The notes under the pieces: model-generated
Told to the model about the DNA's origin: nothing
Database searches by the model: none
Seen by the model: only the letters and a program-made list of their open reading frames with translations
Shown here: positions 23,482 to 33,189 of the stretch, piece after piece
Layout of the letters: each line of letters starts with the position of its first letter
Position numbering within the stretch: the first letter of the stretch is position 1
DNA from: Treponema bryantii
GTDB lineage: Bacteria > Spirochaetota > Spirochaetia > Treponematales > Treponemataceae
Assembly: GCF_900111035.1 (NCBI RefSeq)
Contig: NZ_FOFU01000001.1
Location: forward strand, 124,001-188,000
Reading direction: 5' to 3'
DNA: 64,000 nucleotides
Program-made: the position numbers and the translations under genes

Positions 23482-25413
23482 ATGGAATTTGGAGTTTCAG
23501 ATTACTATGTTATTGGTGAGCTCATAACCTGCTGGGGCGCTTTTCTTATCGGTGTTAATACAATCCTCTCGTATGCACTGTATGATAAAAGACAGAGATT
23601 CTTTCTTTACGCAGCCCTTGCAACCTTTTTTTGTGCTGCTGTTAATATGGTTTCTGTATATTGTATAGCTCATTATACAGAACTTTCTCATTCTTTCTGC
23701 ACACTTATTACATCACTTTATTTTTTTACGCTTCTTATAAGTCCTTTTATAATGATCAGTTATGTTTGTGATATGGCATTTCAAAATAAAAGAAAAAAGA
23801 AAGTGTTTAATTCTGTGCTTGGGGCTGTTCAGACACTTTATTTTCTGCTTGTTATAATCAACGTAAAAACAGGATGGATTTTCCATTATGATGATGTTGA
23901 AGGTTATATACGTGGACCAATAAAAAATATTACTTATCTGCTGGCTTGTGGTTATGGAGTGATTCTTGCAGTTACAGTCATCATACTTAGAAAGAATATT
24001 GCGCGGCGTATATTCTGGGTATTTATCTTCTATCCATTTATTTCAATATATTTTGTTATTATTCAATATTTGTTCCCCAAAATTTTATTAACCGGGGTTG
24101 CTTCTTTTACTTCTCTTCTGTTTGCATATGTAACAATTCAGTCTTACACAATGGAAATAAATATAAGGACCGGCCTTATGACAGAAAGCCGCCTTCGTAA
24201 GCGCATTCATATTCAGCATAAGGGTGGAGTTTTATATGTAATGACAATAGACAATATCAATATGATACAGTCTTGTCTGGATGCATCTGAATTAAATCAG
24301 CTCTATCTTCAGCTTGGTGAAATATTTATGACGTATTTCCAGCGCAATTCATATATACTTTCAATGAACAGATTTGCTGCAATAGGACATTCTGTAGATG
24401 AAGTTCATCAGAAGAGTCAGAGAATAATGGAAGATATTAAAAAACTTTCTTCAGATATAAATTCTGTAATTCCGATTCCAATTGAGTCTTATTCTGCCGC
24501 ATTGGAATTTGGAAAAGATGATAATGATTATGATTCAATGATGGATCTGATAAATAATCTGCTGGTGCGTACTAAAGCTGCTCAGCTCAAATCACTTCAA
24601 ATTTGTGATGAATCTGTTTTTGCAGACCGTGAAAGAAAACGCTGTATTTATAAAATTCTCAAACGTGAACTTACACTTGAATCGGAACAGTTTCAGGTCT
24701 GGTTTCAACCGATTTATTCTATTGATAATAAGAAGTTCGAATACATGGAAGCTCTTTCACGACTGCGTAATACAGAACTTGGAGATATACCTCCGCAGGA
24801 ATTTGTTCAGGTTGCAGAAAACCGAGGTCTTATAGAAATGCTTGGTTTTGTTGCTTTTGAAAAAGTCTGTAAATTTATTTCTGACAATAGGGATACTGTA
24901 AATGCAGTTTCAATTAACTTTTCTGTTTATCAGATGATGAATCCAAATGTTGTTGAAAATGTTTTGAATACCATAAGCCGTTTTAGTCTACTTCCGTCAA
25001 ATATTATTATGGAAATCACAGAAAGTATTTTCATTGATAACTATGAGCTGGTTATGCATAATATGCTGGCACTGGCGCGTGCAGGTGTAAAATTCTATCT
25101 TGATGATTTTGGAACAGGTTATTCAAATCTTACAAACGTCATTTCTCTGCCATTTTCTACTATTAAAATGGACCGCTCTCTTGTGCTTGCAATGGAAGAG
25201 GGGCAGAAAGGTGTCAGTCTTTTCTTTGATCTTGTAAGTACCTTTAAGGGTGTAGGCTTTAAGATTCTGGTTGAAGGTGTTGAGACAAACAATCAGAATT
25301 ATCTTGTTGAACGTGCCGGTGTTGATTATATTCAGGGCTTTTTATACAGCAGACCGCTTCCTGCAGTTGAATGTATTGAACTGTTGAAACGAACTGCTGC
25401 TTCTGTTAATTAG
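23482..25413 (+). CDS. membrane-bound EAL-domain c-di-GMP phosphodiesterase
   Basis: A 643-residue protein. Residues ~10-225 carry six to seven hydrophobic helices, a likely membrane sensor. Residues ~230-385 have the layout of a GGDEF domain but no GGDEF signature, so this part is degenerate. Residues ~395-640 are an EAL domain with the key residues: YMEALSRLR (EAL), SINFSVY (Asn), MEITES (Glu), YLDDFGTGYSN (Asp-Asp), IKMDRS (Lys) and VEGVETNNQN (Glu). It is therefore probably an active phosphodiesterase that hydrolyses c-di-GMP, which in spirochetes affects motility. It is transcribed alone and overlaps the 3' end of the convergent dgt-like gene by 4 bases. Confidence 0.9.
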   Translation: MEFGVSDYYVIGELITCWGAFLIGVNTILSYALYDKRQRFFLYAALATFFCAAVNMVSVYCIAHYTELSHSFCTLITSLYFFTLLISPFIMISYVCDMAFQNKRKKKVFNSVLGAVQTLYFLLVIINVKTGWIFHYDDVEGYIRGPIKNITYLLACGYGVILAVTVIILRKNIARRIFWVFIFYPFISIYFVIIQYLFPKILLTGVASFTSLLFAYVTIQSYTMEINIRTGLMTESRLRKRIHIQHKGGVLYVMTIDNINMIQSCLDASELNQLYLQLGEIFMTYFQRNSYILSMNRFAAIGHSVDEVHQKSQRIMEDIKKLSSDINSVIPIPIESYSAALEFGKDDNDYDSMMDLINNLLVRTKAAQLKSLQICDESVFADRERKRCIYKILKRELTLESEQFQVWFQPIYSIDNKKFEYMEALSRLRNTELGDIPPQEFVQVAENRGLIEMLGFVAFEKVCKFISDNRDTVNAVSINFSVYQMMNPNVVENVLNTISRFSLLPSNIIMEITESIFIDNYELVMHNMLALARAGVKFYLDDFGTGYSNLTNVISLPFSTIKMDRSLVLAMEEGQKGVSLFFDLVSTFKGVGFKILVEGVETNNQNYLVERAGVDYIQGFLYSRPLPAVECIELLKRTAASVN

Positions 25414-26696
25414 AATGTAATTATTTCTTCGTAAACCTGAATTGCAAACTGATCTGTCATTCCTGAAATAAATTCTATTATACATTTAGTGTAAGATTCA
25501 TTATCGTGAAGATCGAATACAGGCTGGGTATTATATTTTAAAACCTGCTTGCGGTCTGCAAAACTGTGGCGTTCTGCTATAAATGGTTTGTAAGTAGTGT
25601 ATTTTATGAGCCAGTCTTCAAAGGTAGCACAGAGTTTCGGATAAAAGCGCAGTGCCTGGGCAACACGTCCGGTTTCTGCATAAATCATAGTTTTCTGCAG
25701 AGTTCGGAAAAGAGTTCCTATGATGTTCTCGGCGTAGATGGCAAATTCTCCAAGACGCCAGTGCTTATAAATATGTGCAAAATTAAATTTTTTGAGCTCG
25801 ATGATGAAGCGGAAATATTCTTCAGAAAAGCACAGACCTTTTTCAGGACTGCTCTGTTCACAGAGGTCTACAATAAGGTCGTTTATGAGAGTTGTGGTGT
25901 TTACTGCTTTACCGCTCCGTAATGCCCGCGCTCCCTTTCTCTCAAAACCGAGCGTGCTGCCGACAATTTCCCGGAGCTCTCTATAAGCCGACATGTCCAG
26001 AATGTGATAAGCGCGGGCATCCTCGATGTCTCTACCAAGGTACGCAATTTTATCAGCAATCTTTACTACACAGCCTTCCCATGTGTACGGCTGAATAATT
26101 CCCGGCCGTTTAATAGAGTACAGGTCAATAGCTTCTTCACGGGGTTTAATAGCCTGCTGGTCAATTTCTCCGCAGTGACAGATAAGGCCGTCTCGTACAG
26201 CGTAAGTCAGATTTAAAGGTTGTTCAAAGCCATTAGGATCTGGAAGCGTCTCAATAAAATCAGCAAAAAAAAGACTGTTGCGTTCGTGCCAGAATTTCTT
26301 TGGAGCATTATGTCCTTCTTTCTGTTCAAGCAGTTTGTTCAGACAGTCTTCTCCATGATGACCGAAAGGTGCATGCCCAATATCGTGTCCCATTGCAATT
26401 GCACCTGCGAGCTGTTCATTTAATCCAAGGTATTTTGCGATGGTTGTTGCAACAGAAGCAACGTGCATAACGTGTTCCATTCTTGTACAGATATGGTCAT
26501 TATGAGGTGCAAAGAATACCTGAGTTTTGTGCTTAAGACGGCGGTATGCCTGAGAGTGCAGAATTCTTGTATAATCGCGTTCAAATTCCGAGCGGATTTC
26601 ATTGTTTCGTCCGTAAATAGGAATTTCCCGTTTATTTGCCTGTTCCCATTTAGAATTTTCTGGTCCGGTACGTACGTCAACAAATGAATTCTGCAT
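25410..26696 (-). CDS. dgt: dGTPase-like HD-domain nucleotide triphosphohydrolase
   Basis: A 428-residue HD-domain protein of the dGTP triphosphohydrolase family, which splits dNTPs to nucleoside and triphosphate. Metal ligands: RMEHVMHVA (His), GHDIGHAPFGHHGE (HD pair and following His) and ADKIAYLGRDIEDA (Asp). The N-terminal YTRILHSQAYRRLKHKTQVF is typical of dGTPases and separates it from other HD proteins. The length fits the shorter type-2 dGTPases. Start ATG 26696 is preceded on the minus strand by GAGGTGAAAAA. Convergent with the EAL gene, with stop codons overlapping. Confidence 0.9.
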   Translation of the reverse strand: MQNSFVDVRTGPENSKWEQANKREIPIYGRNNEIRSEFERDYTRILHSQAYRRLKHKTQVFFAPHNDHICTRMEHVMHVASVATTIAKYLGLNEQLAGAIAMGHDIGHAPFGHHGEDCLNKLLEQKEGHNAPKKFWHERNSLFFADFIETLPDPNGFEQPLNLTYAVRDGLICHCGEIDQQAIKPREEAIDLYSIKRPGIIQPYTWEGCVVKIADKIAYLGRDIEDARAYHILDMSAYRELREIVGSTLGFERKGARALRSGKAVNTTTLINDLIVDLCEQSSPEKGLCFSEEYFRFIIELKKFNFAHIYKHWRLGEFAIYAENIIGTLFRTLQKTMIYAETGRVAQALRFYPKLCATFEDWLIKYTTYKPFIAERHSFADRKQVLKYNTQPVFDLHDNESYTKCIIEFISGMTDQFAIQVYEEIITF

Positions 26697-26737
26697 TTTT
26701 TCACCTCAGATTCATAGTATAAGGTAAAAAATTGATT

Positions 26738-26774
26738 TTGTAAAACTTGCTGACTAGTGATATAATAAAACGAT
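26738..26774 (+). promoter_or_regulatory. Promoter of the hybrid kinase operon, leaderless type
   Basis: TTGTAA (26738-26743), 17-base spacer, TATAAT (26761-26766), then 8 bases to ATG 26775. No Shine-Dalgarno sequence fits in between, so transcription would start at or next to the start codon. Confidence 0.65.
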
Positions 26775-28523
26775 ATGCTGAAAAATAACAGGCTTCTCAG
26801 GCGTCTCTTTGGTGAACAGTATGACATTCAACACAGACTTCTCAATATTATCCTTCTTGTAGGAATCCTTGGAGTTGCATTTGCCTGTTTTATTGCAGTT
26901 GTCATGCATCAGAATCCTATGACACAGATTCTTTCATTTACATGTCTGATTCTGTTTTTTCTGATCTTCTGGATTGCAAATACCCTTAAACGTTCACAGC
27001 TTGCAATTATAGTCTTTTCAATTCTTTTTAATAATTTTATTTTACCGAGTCTTTTTATCTCTTCTGGTGGAATTGAAGGCGGTATGCCGCTCTGGTGTCT
27101 TCTCGGTTTTGTATTCCCGTTCCTTCTGATTAAGGGAAGAAGTTGTATCGTTGTTTTCATTATAAGTATTACCGAGTTTATAGTTTTAGTTATTTATTCT
27201 TATTACCATCCGGAAATAATAATGAAAATGGAAAGCGTAAAAATGGTCCTGATGGACATGGTAATAACAATGATAGCAGTTGTTATTATTATTGCTTCTA
27301 TTTTCAGATATCAGACTCATATTTATCAGAAACAGCAGAGAACCATCATCAAGACTGTACGTGAAGCTAATGAAGCTATTAAGCAGAAGCAGGACTTTAT
27401 TTCCAATATTTCTCATGATATCCGTACTCCAATGGATTCTATTATTGGTTTTACTGAGCTAGCAAAAAAGAATATGGATAATCCTGAAAAGCTTGCAGAC
27501 AGTCTGGAAAAGATTTCACGTGCATCAGACCATCTTATGAATCTTGTAAATGAGGTTCTTGATATTTCTAAAATCGCCAGCGGAAAATCTGTTGTTGAAG
27601 AAGAAATGTGCAGTATTCATGAAATCATAGATAATGTCTGCCAGATTCTTCAGAATGAAATTGATAATAAAAAACTTACAGTTGATCTTGATTTCAGCAT
27701 GCTTGATGAAGATGTGCTTTCCTGCGACAGTTTACGCTTAAATCAGATTCTGCTTAATCTTATAAGCAATGCGGTAAAATATTCTTATGAAGGCGGTAGA
27801 ATTCAGATTTCTGTAATTCAGCTTTCTACAGAAGATGAAAGTAGAATCGTAAATGAATTCCATATTCGTGATGAAGGCTGTGGTATGACTCCTGAATTTA
27901 TGGAGCATGTTTTTGAACCTTTTGCGCGGGATAAATCTTCTCCTGTTTCTGCTGAAGGAACAGGACTTGGACTTACCATTGCAAAGTCTCTTGTAGAAAT
28001 TATGGGTGGTACAATAGAAGTTGTAAGTGAGCTTGGAAAAGGTTCTGAGTTTACGGCAATTATCCCACTTTCAATTCCTCAGCTTACAGAAATTGAAGAA
28101 GAACAGGATATTGTTATTTACGACTTCAAGGGACGCCGTGTGCTTGTTGTTGATGATAATCAGCTTAACCGTGAAATCCTTGTTGAAGCAATGCGAGAAG
28201 AAGGCTTTGTTGTTGATGAAGCTATTGATGGTTCGTTTGCAATTGAAAAACTCCGTGACAGTGAACCGGGCACTTATGAGCTTGTTATTCTTGATTTGCA
28301 GATGCCTGTTATGGATGGATATGAAACTACACGAATCATCAGAAACTTTCAGAATCCTAAAGTATCAGAAATTCCTATTGTTGCCCTTACGGCAGATGCC
28401 CTTCCAGAAGAAAAAAGCCGCGCATTTAATTGCGGTGTAAATGCATATCTCGTAAAACCTGTAGATATGCCTTCACTCTTAAAGGTTCTTATGTTATTCT
28501 TCAGAGAAAATAAACGTTCATAG
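26775..28523 (+). CDS. hybrid sensor histidine kinase with receiver domain
   Basis: A 582-residue protein. Residues ~20-185 contain about six hydrophobic helices with very short loops, so the signal is sensed in or near the membrane. The kinase follows: H-box SNISHDIRTPMDS with His214, N-box NQILLNLISNAVKYS, G-boxes DEGCGMTP and GTGLGLTIAKSL. A receiver domain occupies ~455-580 (VLVVDDNQLNREIL, phospho-acceptor Asp507 in ILDLQMPVMDG, ALTADA, LVKPVD). There is no output domain, so the phosphate is passed on or the protein acts on its neighbours. It heads an operon with a FIST protein and a hydrogenase-like EAL protein. Confidence 0.92.
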   Translation: MLKNNRLLRRLFGEQYDIQHRLLNIILLVGILGVAFACFIAVVMHQNPMTQILSFTCLILFFLIFWIANTLKRSQLAIIVFSILFNNFILPSLFISSGGIEGGMPLWCLLGFVFPFLLIKGRSCIVVFIISITEFIVLVIYSYYHPEIIMKMESVKMVLMDMVITMIAVVIIIASIFRYQTHIYQKQQRTIIKTVREANEAIKQKQDFISNISHDIRTPMDSIIGFTELAKKNMDNPEKLADSLEKISRASDHLMNLVNEVLDISKIASGKSVVEEEMCSIHEIIDNVCQILQNEIDNKKLTVDLDFSMLDEDVLSCDSLRLNQILLNLISNAVKYSYEGGRIQISVIQLSTEDESRIVNEFHIRDEGCGMTPEFMEHVFEPFARDKSSPVSAEGTGLGLTIAKSLVEIMGGTIEVVSELGKGSEFTAIIPLSIPQLTEIEEEQDIVIYDFKGRRVLVVDDNQLNREILVEAMREEGFVVDEAIDGSFAIEKLRDSEPGTYELVILDLQMPVMDGYETTRIIRNFQNPKVSEIPIVALTADALPEEKSRAFNCGVNAYLVKPVDMPSLLKVLMLFFRENKRS

Positions 28524-28537
28524 AAAGGAGGTGCTTT

Positions 28538-29650
28538 GTGGATAGATGTGTTGTTGCCCTTACATCAAGTTCTGTAAACGAAGAAGCTTATTCAGAAATC
28601 CAGACTCAGTTAGATGCCCATGAAGTAACTCCCCAATTGATTATTTTCTTTAGTGAAATAGACATGCTCTGGTTCTTTTCGCAGAAACTGAAAGTGCGTT
28701 ATCCGGACGCTGTTGTTATTGGTTCATCTACATATGTAAATTATACGTCTGAGGGCTACAGTCATTGCGGTGCATCTGTAATGGTTATCAATTCTGGTGT
28801 TGAAGTTTCTGCCGGCCTGCTTTTTGATATTGACCGTCATCCTAATATGTACAAGGCTCATATCAAAGCTGCAATGGATAAACTGTCTTCTTTAGAAAAT
28901 ACCTGCTGCCTTGAATTTATGACAGCTTTTGGAAAAGGTGAGGAACTGGTTCTAGATACATTTGAAGAAGTTCTTGCTGAAACTGGAATTACAGTGGCTG
29001 GTGGTTCTGCCGGAACAATGCCGGAGCGTAGTGAGACTTATGTAGCTTTAAATGGTGATATATTCAAACAGACCTGTGCCTTTGTTTTTATTCATAATCT
29101 GAATGGAAAAATAGGTTTTTACCGTGAAAATATTTTCAAACCAACTTCATACCGTTTTTCTGCAACTTATGCCGATTGTGAAGAACGAACTGTAATGGAG
29201 TATGATAATGAACCGGCTGCAGAAATTATTTCCCGAGCCCTTAATGTTCCTGTAGAACAGCTTAGCCAGGAATTATCTTCTCATCCTATGGGACGTATTG
29301 TTGATGGTTCCATCAATATTACTGAAGCAGATAAAGTTTTTCCAGACGGTTCAATTTCATATTTTTCAACAATTTATAATCATACAAAACTGCTGCTGCT
29401 TGAAACAGATAATATCAGGCGTGTCTGGAATGAAACTGTTCAGCGTGTAAAAAATGATTTTGAAAAGCCGTCATTTACAATTTCAATTAACTGTCTTTCA
29501 CGTTCAAAACTTTTTGAAAAGGAATCTTCTTTTGGAGAGTTTGTGAATGTACTCCGTAATTACGGAAAATATATAGGTGTTTCAGGGTATGGGGAACAGC
29601 TCAATTTTATACATCTGAATCAGACAATGATTCTTATTGTGTTCGAATGA
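28538..29650 (+). CDS. FIST-domain sensory protein
   Basis: A 370-residue FIST N plus FIST C protein (F-box and intracellular signal transduction family, thought to bind small ligands such as amino acids). Recognised by VVIGSSTYVNYTSEGYSHCGASVMVI, TVAGGSAGT, the PTSYRFSAT region, HPMGRIVDGSINI and the C-terminal SCLSRSKLFEK-like INCLSRSKLFEKESSFGEF and GVSGYGEQL. There is no transmitter domain, so it is a free sensor. It starts with GTG at 28538, 14 bases after the kinase and directly behind AAAGGAGGTGCTTT, a near-perfect ribosome binding site. Seven bases separate its stop from the next start, so it is co-expressed with both neighbours. Confidence 0.85.
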   Translation: MDRCVVALTSSSVNEEAYSEIQTQLDAHEVTPQLIIFFSEIDMLWFFSQKLKVRYPDAVVIGSSTYVNYTSEGYSHCGASVMVINSGVEVSAGLLFDIDRHPNMYKAHIKAAMDKLSSLENTCCLEFMTAFGKGEELVLDTFEEVLAETGITVAGGSAGTMPERSETYVALNGDIFKQTCAFVFIHNLNGKIGFYRENIFKPTSYRFSATYADCEERTVMEYDNEPAAEIISRALNVPVEQLSQELSSHPMGRIVDGSINITEADKVFPDGSISYFSTIYNHTKLLLLETDNIRRVWNETVQRVKNDFEKPSFTISINCLSRSKLFEKESSFGEFVNVLRNYGKYIGVSGYGEQLNFIHLNQTMILIVFE

Positions 29651-29657
29651 GGCGTTT

Positions 29658-32600
29658 ATGAGCAGATTCAATAACGGTATTATTTTTACAAATGAAAACT
29701 GTATAGGTTGTAATAAATGTATAAATAACTGTTCTCTTATGGGTGCTAATGTTTCCATTGTGAAAAATGGAAAATCCCATATGGAAATTGACCCAAAAAA
29801 ATGTAATAACTGCGGCCGCTGTATAAATATTTGTGTTCACCATGCCCGCGATTTCCGTGATGATGTTGACAAGTTTTTAGCAGATCTGAAAAAGGGCGAA
29901 AAAATATCTTTAATTATTGAGCCTGCTTTTTTTGCGATTTACGGTGAGCGTGCACCTCTAATCATCAAAAGCCTTCGTAAGCTTGGCGTTCAGAAAATTT
30001 ATGACGGTTCATTCGGACGCGAAATCGGTGCTTATCTGACTGTAAAATATCTAAAAGAAGCACAGAAACTTCCTGTTGATCAGCGCTGCTTTATTAGTAA
30101 TGCCTGTCCTGCTATGGTAACTGTTGTTCAGAAATATCATCCGTTCCTTTTGAACAAAATGATTCCTGTTCAACCGCCGGTTATCTGTGCTTCAATTTAT
30201 ATTCATAAGTATCTTGGGGATGATAATAAGCTTGCCTGTCTTGGTGCCTGTATTGCAAATAAAGATGAAGCAATCAGTGAAAATACAAAAAATGTACTTT
30301 CTTATAATTTAACCTTTGCCCATTTAATGGAACATCTGCCTGAAGTTACAGAAGAGGACAGTAAATATTCCAGCGAACTTGATTTAAAAGGAAAAGGCTT
30401 TGGTTCAATCGTTTCTATTGGCGGGGAATTTTCAGATATTGTTTCTTATTTCTTCTCTCATAAAGAAACTATTCTGGCATTAAAAGGATTTTCATCTGAT
30501 CATCTGAGTTCTCTGTATATGTCTCTGAATGATAACTTTAAAAATAATCAGCCGCTTTTTGCAGAAATTACAGCCTGTAAAAACGGTTGTGTCGGCGGAC
30601 CAGGTGTCTATCATAAAGATTATAACCCGGAAACCGTTTATTCAAATGCAATTACAATCCGAAGGTCGACCTACGAAAATTATACAGATATAGATAATCC
30701 TGAAAAATTCTGGAAACAGATTTGTGCTCAGTTCAAGTATATCCGCTCTGAAGATTTTACCCGCGGCTACACTGATTATTCACGACAGCAGTTTAAAATT
30801 CCAAAGAGTGCTTTTGATGAAATCTTTACGGATATGCTTAAAGACACTCCTCATAAACAGTCTATTAACTGCGGTTCCTGCGGATATAATTCGTGTAAAG
30901 ATATGGCACGGGCTATTGCCTATGGTTACAGTAGAAAAGAAAACTGTATTCAGTATATGAAAGAGCTTCTGGTACAACGTATTTTTACAGATCCTGAAAC
31001 AGGTGTTATGACCAGAACGGCTTTCATTCAGGCAGGAAATAAACTCTTTTCTGACAATCCAAAGAAAACCTATATAGTTGCTATTGGAGATGTAAATAAA
31101 CTTAAGATTATAAATGATTTATATGGATTTACTGCAGGAAATGATGCATTAAAGCAGATTGCCGCAACCTTAAAACAGATTGTCGGAGAACAGGGCCTCA
31201 TTGCAAGACTGGAAGGTGGTTCTTTTGCAGTTTGTATGGAAAACTCAGTGGACAATCTCCAAAAACTGCAGGCCTGCAAGGTTTTTGATAACGGTTCAGT
31301 TCATATGTCTTTTCCAATTACAATGCATTTTGGAATCCGTATTGCAAATTCTTCTCTGGGTATTACTACAGCCATGGACCAGGCTTCTTTGTGTATGGAT
31401 AAAAATATTTCTTCTGTACAGAATACGTTTACTGCCTTTACAGAAAAAAATATGGAAGATACCCATCTCGAAGCTGAAATCACATCTCAGATGCAGCAGG
31501 CTCTTGCCGACGGTGAATTTAAAATATGGTTTCAGCCGCAATATTCAGCCGCTACAGGAGAAATGGTCGGGGCGGAGGTTTTATGCCGCTGGATAAGGGA
31601 AGATGGTACAATTATATCACCGGCTGTATTTATTCCGATTGCAGAAAAGAATGGCTTTATCCGTATGCTGGATGAAGAAATCTGGACAAATGTATTTGTT
31701 GCCGTTCGTTCCTGGCTGGATGTTGGAATTGACCCTGTTCCGATTTCAATAAATATTTCCAGAATCAGCCTTGAAACAGACAAGCTTTATTATGTAATTA
31801 AGCGTCTTAAAGAAAGATATAATATTCCAGAAAAATACATTCACTTTGAAATAACAGAAAGCGCTTCTATAAATGCAGATAAAGAACTGAATGACAGAAT
31901 CCAAAAGCTCCGCGATTTAGGTTTCAGAATTGCAATGGATGATTTTGGAAGCGGTTATTCTTCTTTGAATGCCCTTAAGGATATGCCTATCAATATTCTT
32001 AAGCTTGATATGGGCTTTATGCGCGGTGAAGATAACTTGAACCGTGGCGGCACAATTATAAACTATGTAGTGCGAATGGCACAGGGACTTGAATATATAA
32101 CTGTTGCTGAAGGTGTAGAAACCCAGGAGCAGGCAGACTTCCTTCGTAGTATTGGAGTTAATGTTATTCAAGGCTTCTTATATGCAAAACCTATGCCTGA
32201 AGATCAGTTTGTTGAACTTCTGAAATCTCATAAAGGAGCTGCCTCTATTATCCGTCCAAGAACTTTTGGACAGATTGATATCAGAAAGTTCCTTTCACCA
32301 GATTCTTCCGAAAGCCTTATGTTTGAAGAACTTTCAGGACCTGCAGCAATTTATGAATTTGATGATCAGGCAAAATCTTTAATTCTGATTCGTGCAAATA
32401 AGAAATTTTTAAAACTATTTGAACTTGATGATCTTGTTTTTCCTGAAATTCGAAAAAATCTGAAAAAACTTATGGGTAAGGAAAGTTTTAAATGGCTTGT
32501 TGAACAGTCAGAACTTTCTCTTTCAGAACGTAAGGAAATCTGCTGTTATATAGAAATGCGTACCTTTATGAAGCATAATCCGCTTTATGTAAAAAATTAC

Positions 32601-33092
32601 ATCAAAGAAATCAGTTGTAATGAACATAAGCATTCTTTCTATATTTTGACAGAAGATATTACAAATGAAAAATTAACAGAAAATACCCTTGAAATTGCTA
32701 ATCATCAGCTAGGGTTAATGACTGAAAATACGCAGATTGGTTTACTTCTGATGCATGTTGATTTTGATATTAAGAGAATAGTTTCCGGTATGAAAATTCA
32801 TGTTCTTCGTGTAAATCAGAACTTCCTGGATATTTCCGGATATTCAAAAGAAACTGTATTAAACTGGACTGCAAAAGAAGCTTTTGATATTATTCATCCG
32901 AACGACAGATTAGGATTTAAGGTTGCAATGGTAAAAGCTTTTCTTTCTAATTTCAAAAAGCCTGCAACTTATGTTTATAGGGCTCGTCATTGTAATGGAA
33001 ATTATTTCTATGTAAAATTTGTTTCAACAGGTGTGCAGCAGCCGGATAAGTCTTATTTGTTTATAACGAATTATATTGTTCTGGATTTATAA
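29658..33092 (+). CDS. [FeFe]-hydrogenase-like sensor fused to degenerate GGDEF, EAL and PAS domains
   Basis: A 1144-residue soluble protein. Residues 15-59 hold two 4Fe-4S ferredoxin motifs (Cys15,18,21,25 and 49,52,55,59). Residues ~85-360 are an [FeFe]-hydrogenase H-domain: the four H-cluster ligands are Cys150 (SNACPAM), Cys198 (GACIANKDE), Cys307 and Cys311 (EITACKNGCVGGPG). The proton-relay cysteine is Ala149, and the positions of Met353, Lys358 and Met497 of clostridial CpI are Gly, Asn and Thr. Residues 405-430 are a further Fe-S motif of PF04060 type (Cys405,408,413,430). Residues ~443-595 are a GGDEF domain with signature EGGSF, so inactive. Residues ~605-855 are EAL, with E640-V-L, SINIS, EITES, DDFGSGYSS and EGVETQEQ kept. 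Two PAS-like regions follow, the last at ~1030-1144. Probably a redox- or H2-responsive c-di-GMP phosphodiesterase. Start ATG 29658 follows GAGG. Confidence 0.9.
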   Translation: MSRFNNGIIFTNENCIGCNKCINNCSLMGANVSIVKNGKSHMEIDPKKCNNCGRCINICVHHARDFRDDVDKFLADLKKGEKISLIIEPAFFAIYGERAPLIIKSLRKLGVQKIYDGSFGREIGAYLTVKYLKEAQKLPVDQRCFISNACPAMVTVVQKYHPFLLNKMIPVQPPVICASIYIHKYLGDDNKLACLGACIANKDEAISENTKNVLSYNLTFAHLMEHLPEVTEEDSKYSSELDLKGKGFGSIVSIGGEFSDIVSYFFSHKETILALKGFSSDHLSSLYMSLNDNFKNNQPLFAEITACKNGCVGGPGVYHKDYNPETVYSNAITIRRSTYENYTDIDNPEKFWKQICAQFKYIRSEDFTRGYTDYSRQQFKIPKSAFDEIFTDMLKDTPHKQSINCGSCGYNSCKDMARAIAYGYSRKENCIQYMKELLVQRIFTDPETGVMTRTAFIQAGNKLFSDNPKKTYIVAIGDVNKLKIINDLYGFTAGNDALKQIAATLKQIVGEQGLIARLEGGSFAVCMENSVDNLQKLQACKVFDNGSVHMSFPITMHFGIRIANSSLGITTAMDQASLCMDKNISSVQNTFTAFTEKNMEDTHLEAEITSQMQQALADGEFKIWFQPQYSAATGEMVGAEVLCRWIREDGTIISPAVFIPIAEKNGFIRMLDEEIWTNVFVAVRSWLDVGIDPVPISINISRISLETDKLYYVIKRLKERYNIPEKYIHFEITESASINADKELNDRIQKLRDLGFRIAMDDFGSGYSSLNALKDMPINILKLDMGFMRGEDNLNRGGTIINYVVRMAQGLEYITVAEGVETQEQADFLRSIGVNVIQGFLYAKPMPEDQFVELLKSHKGAASIIRPRTFGQIDIRKFLSPDSSESLMFEELSGPAAIYEFDDQAKSLILIRANKKFLKLFELDDLVFPEIRKNLKKLMGKESFKWLVEQSELSLSERKEICCYIEMRTFMKHNPLYVKNYIKEISCNEHKHSFYILTEDITNEKLTENTLEIANHQLGLMTENTQIGLLLMHVDFDIKRIVSGMKIHVLRVNQNFLDISGYSKETVLNWTAKEAFDIIHPNDRLGFKVAMVKAFLSNFKKPATYVYRARHCNGNYFYVKFVSTGVQQPDKSYLFITNYIVLDL

Positions 33093-33138
33093 GCTAGCAA
33101 AATCGCTCGCATAGCTCGCTCTGAGGCGTTTTTTCGAT

Positions 33139-33182
33139 GAACCAAAATAGACTTACTGCCGTAAGTCTATTTTTAACGGTTC
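33139..33182. terminator. Bidirectional terminator
   Basis: GAACC-AAAATAGACTTAC (33139-33156), loop TGCC, GTAAGTCTATTTT (33161-33173), then GGTTC (33178-33182) pairing with the outer arm. It lies between the convergent hydrogenase-like gene and the transporter gene and serves both. Confidence 0.85.
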
Positions 33183-33189
33183 TTCGATT

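Noticed and set aside
29658-33092. Reading the hydrogenase-like gene as a catalytic hydrogenase
   Set aside because: The proton-relay cysteine is alanine and several active-site residues are changed, and the chain carries EAL and PAS domains. A sensor role is far more likely.
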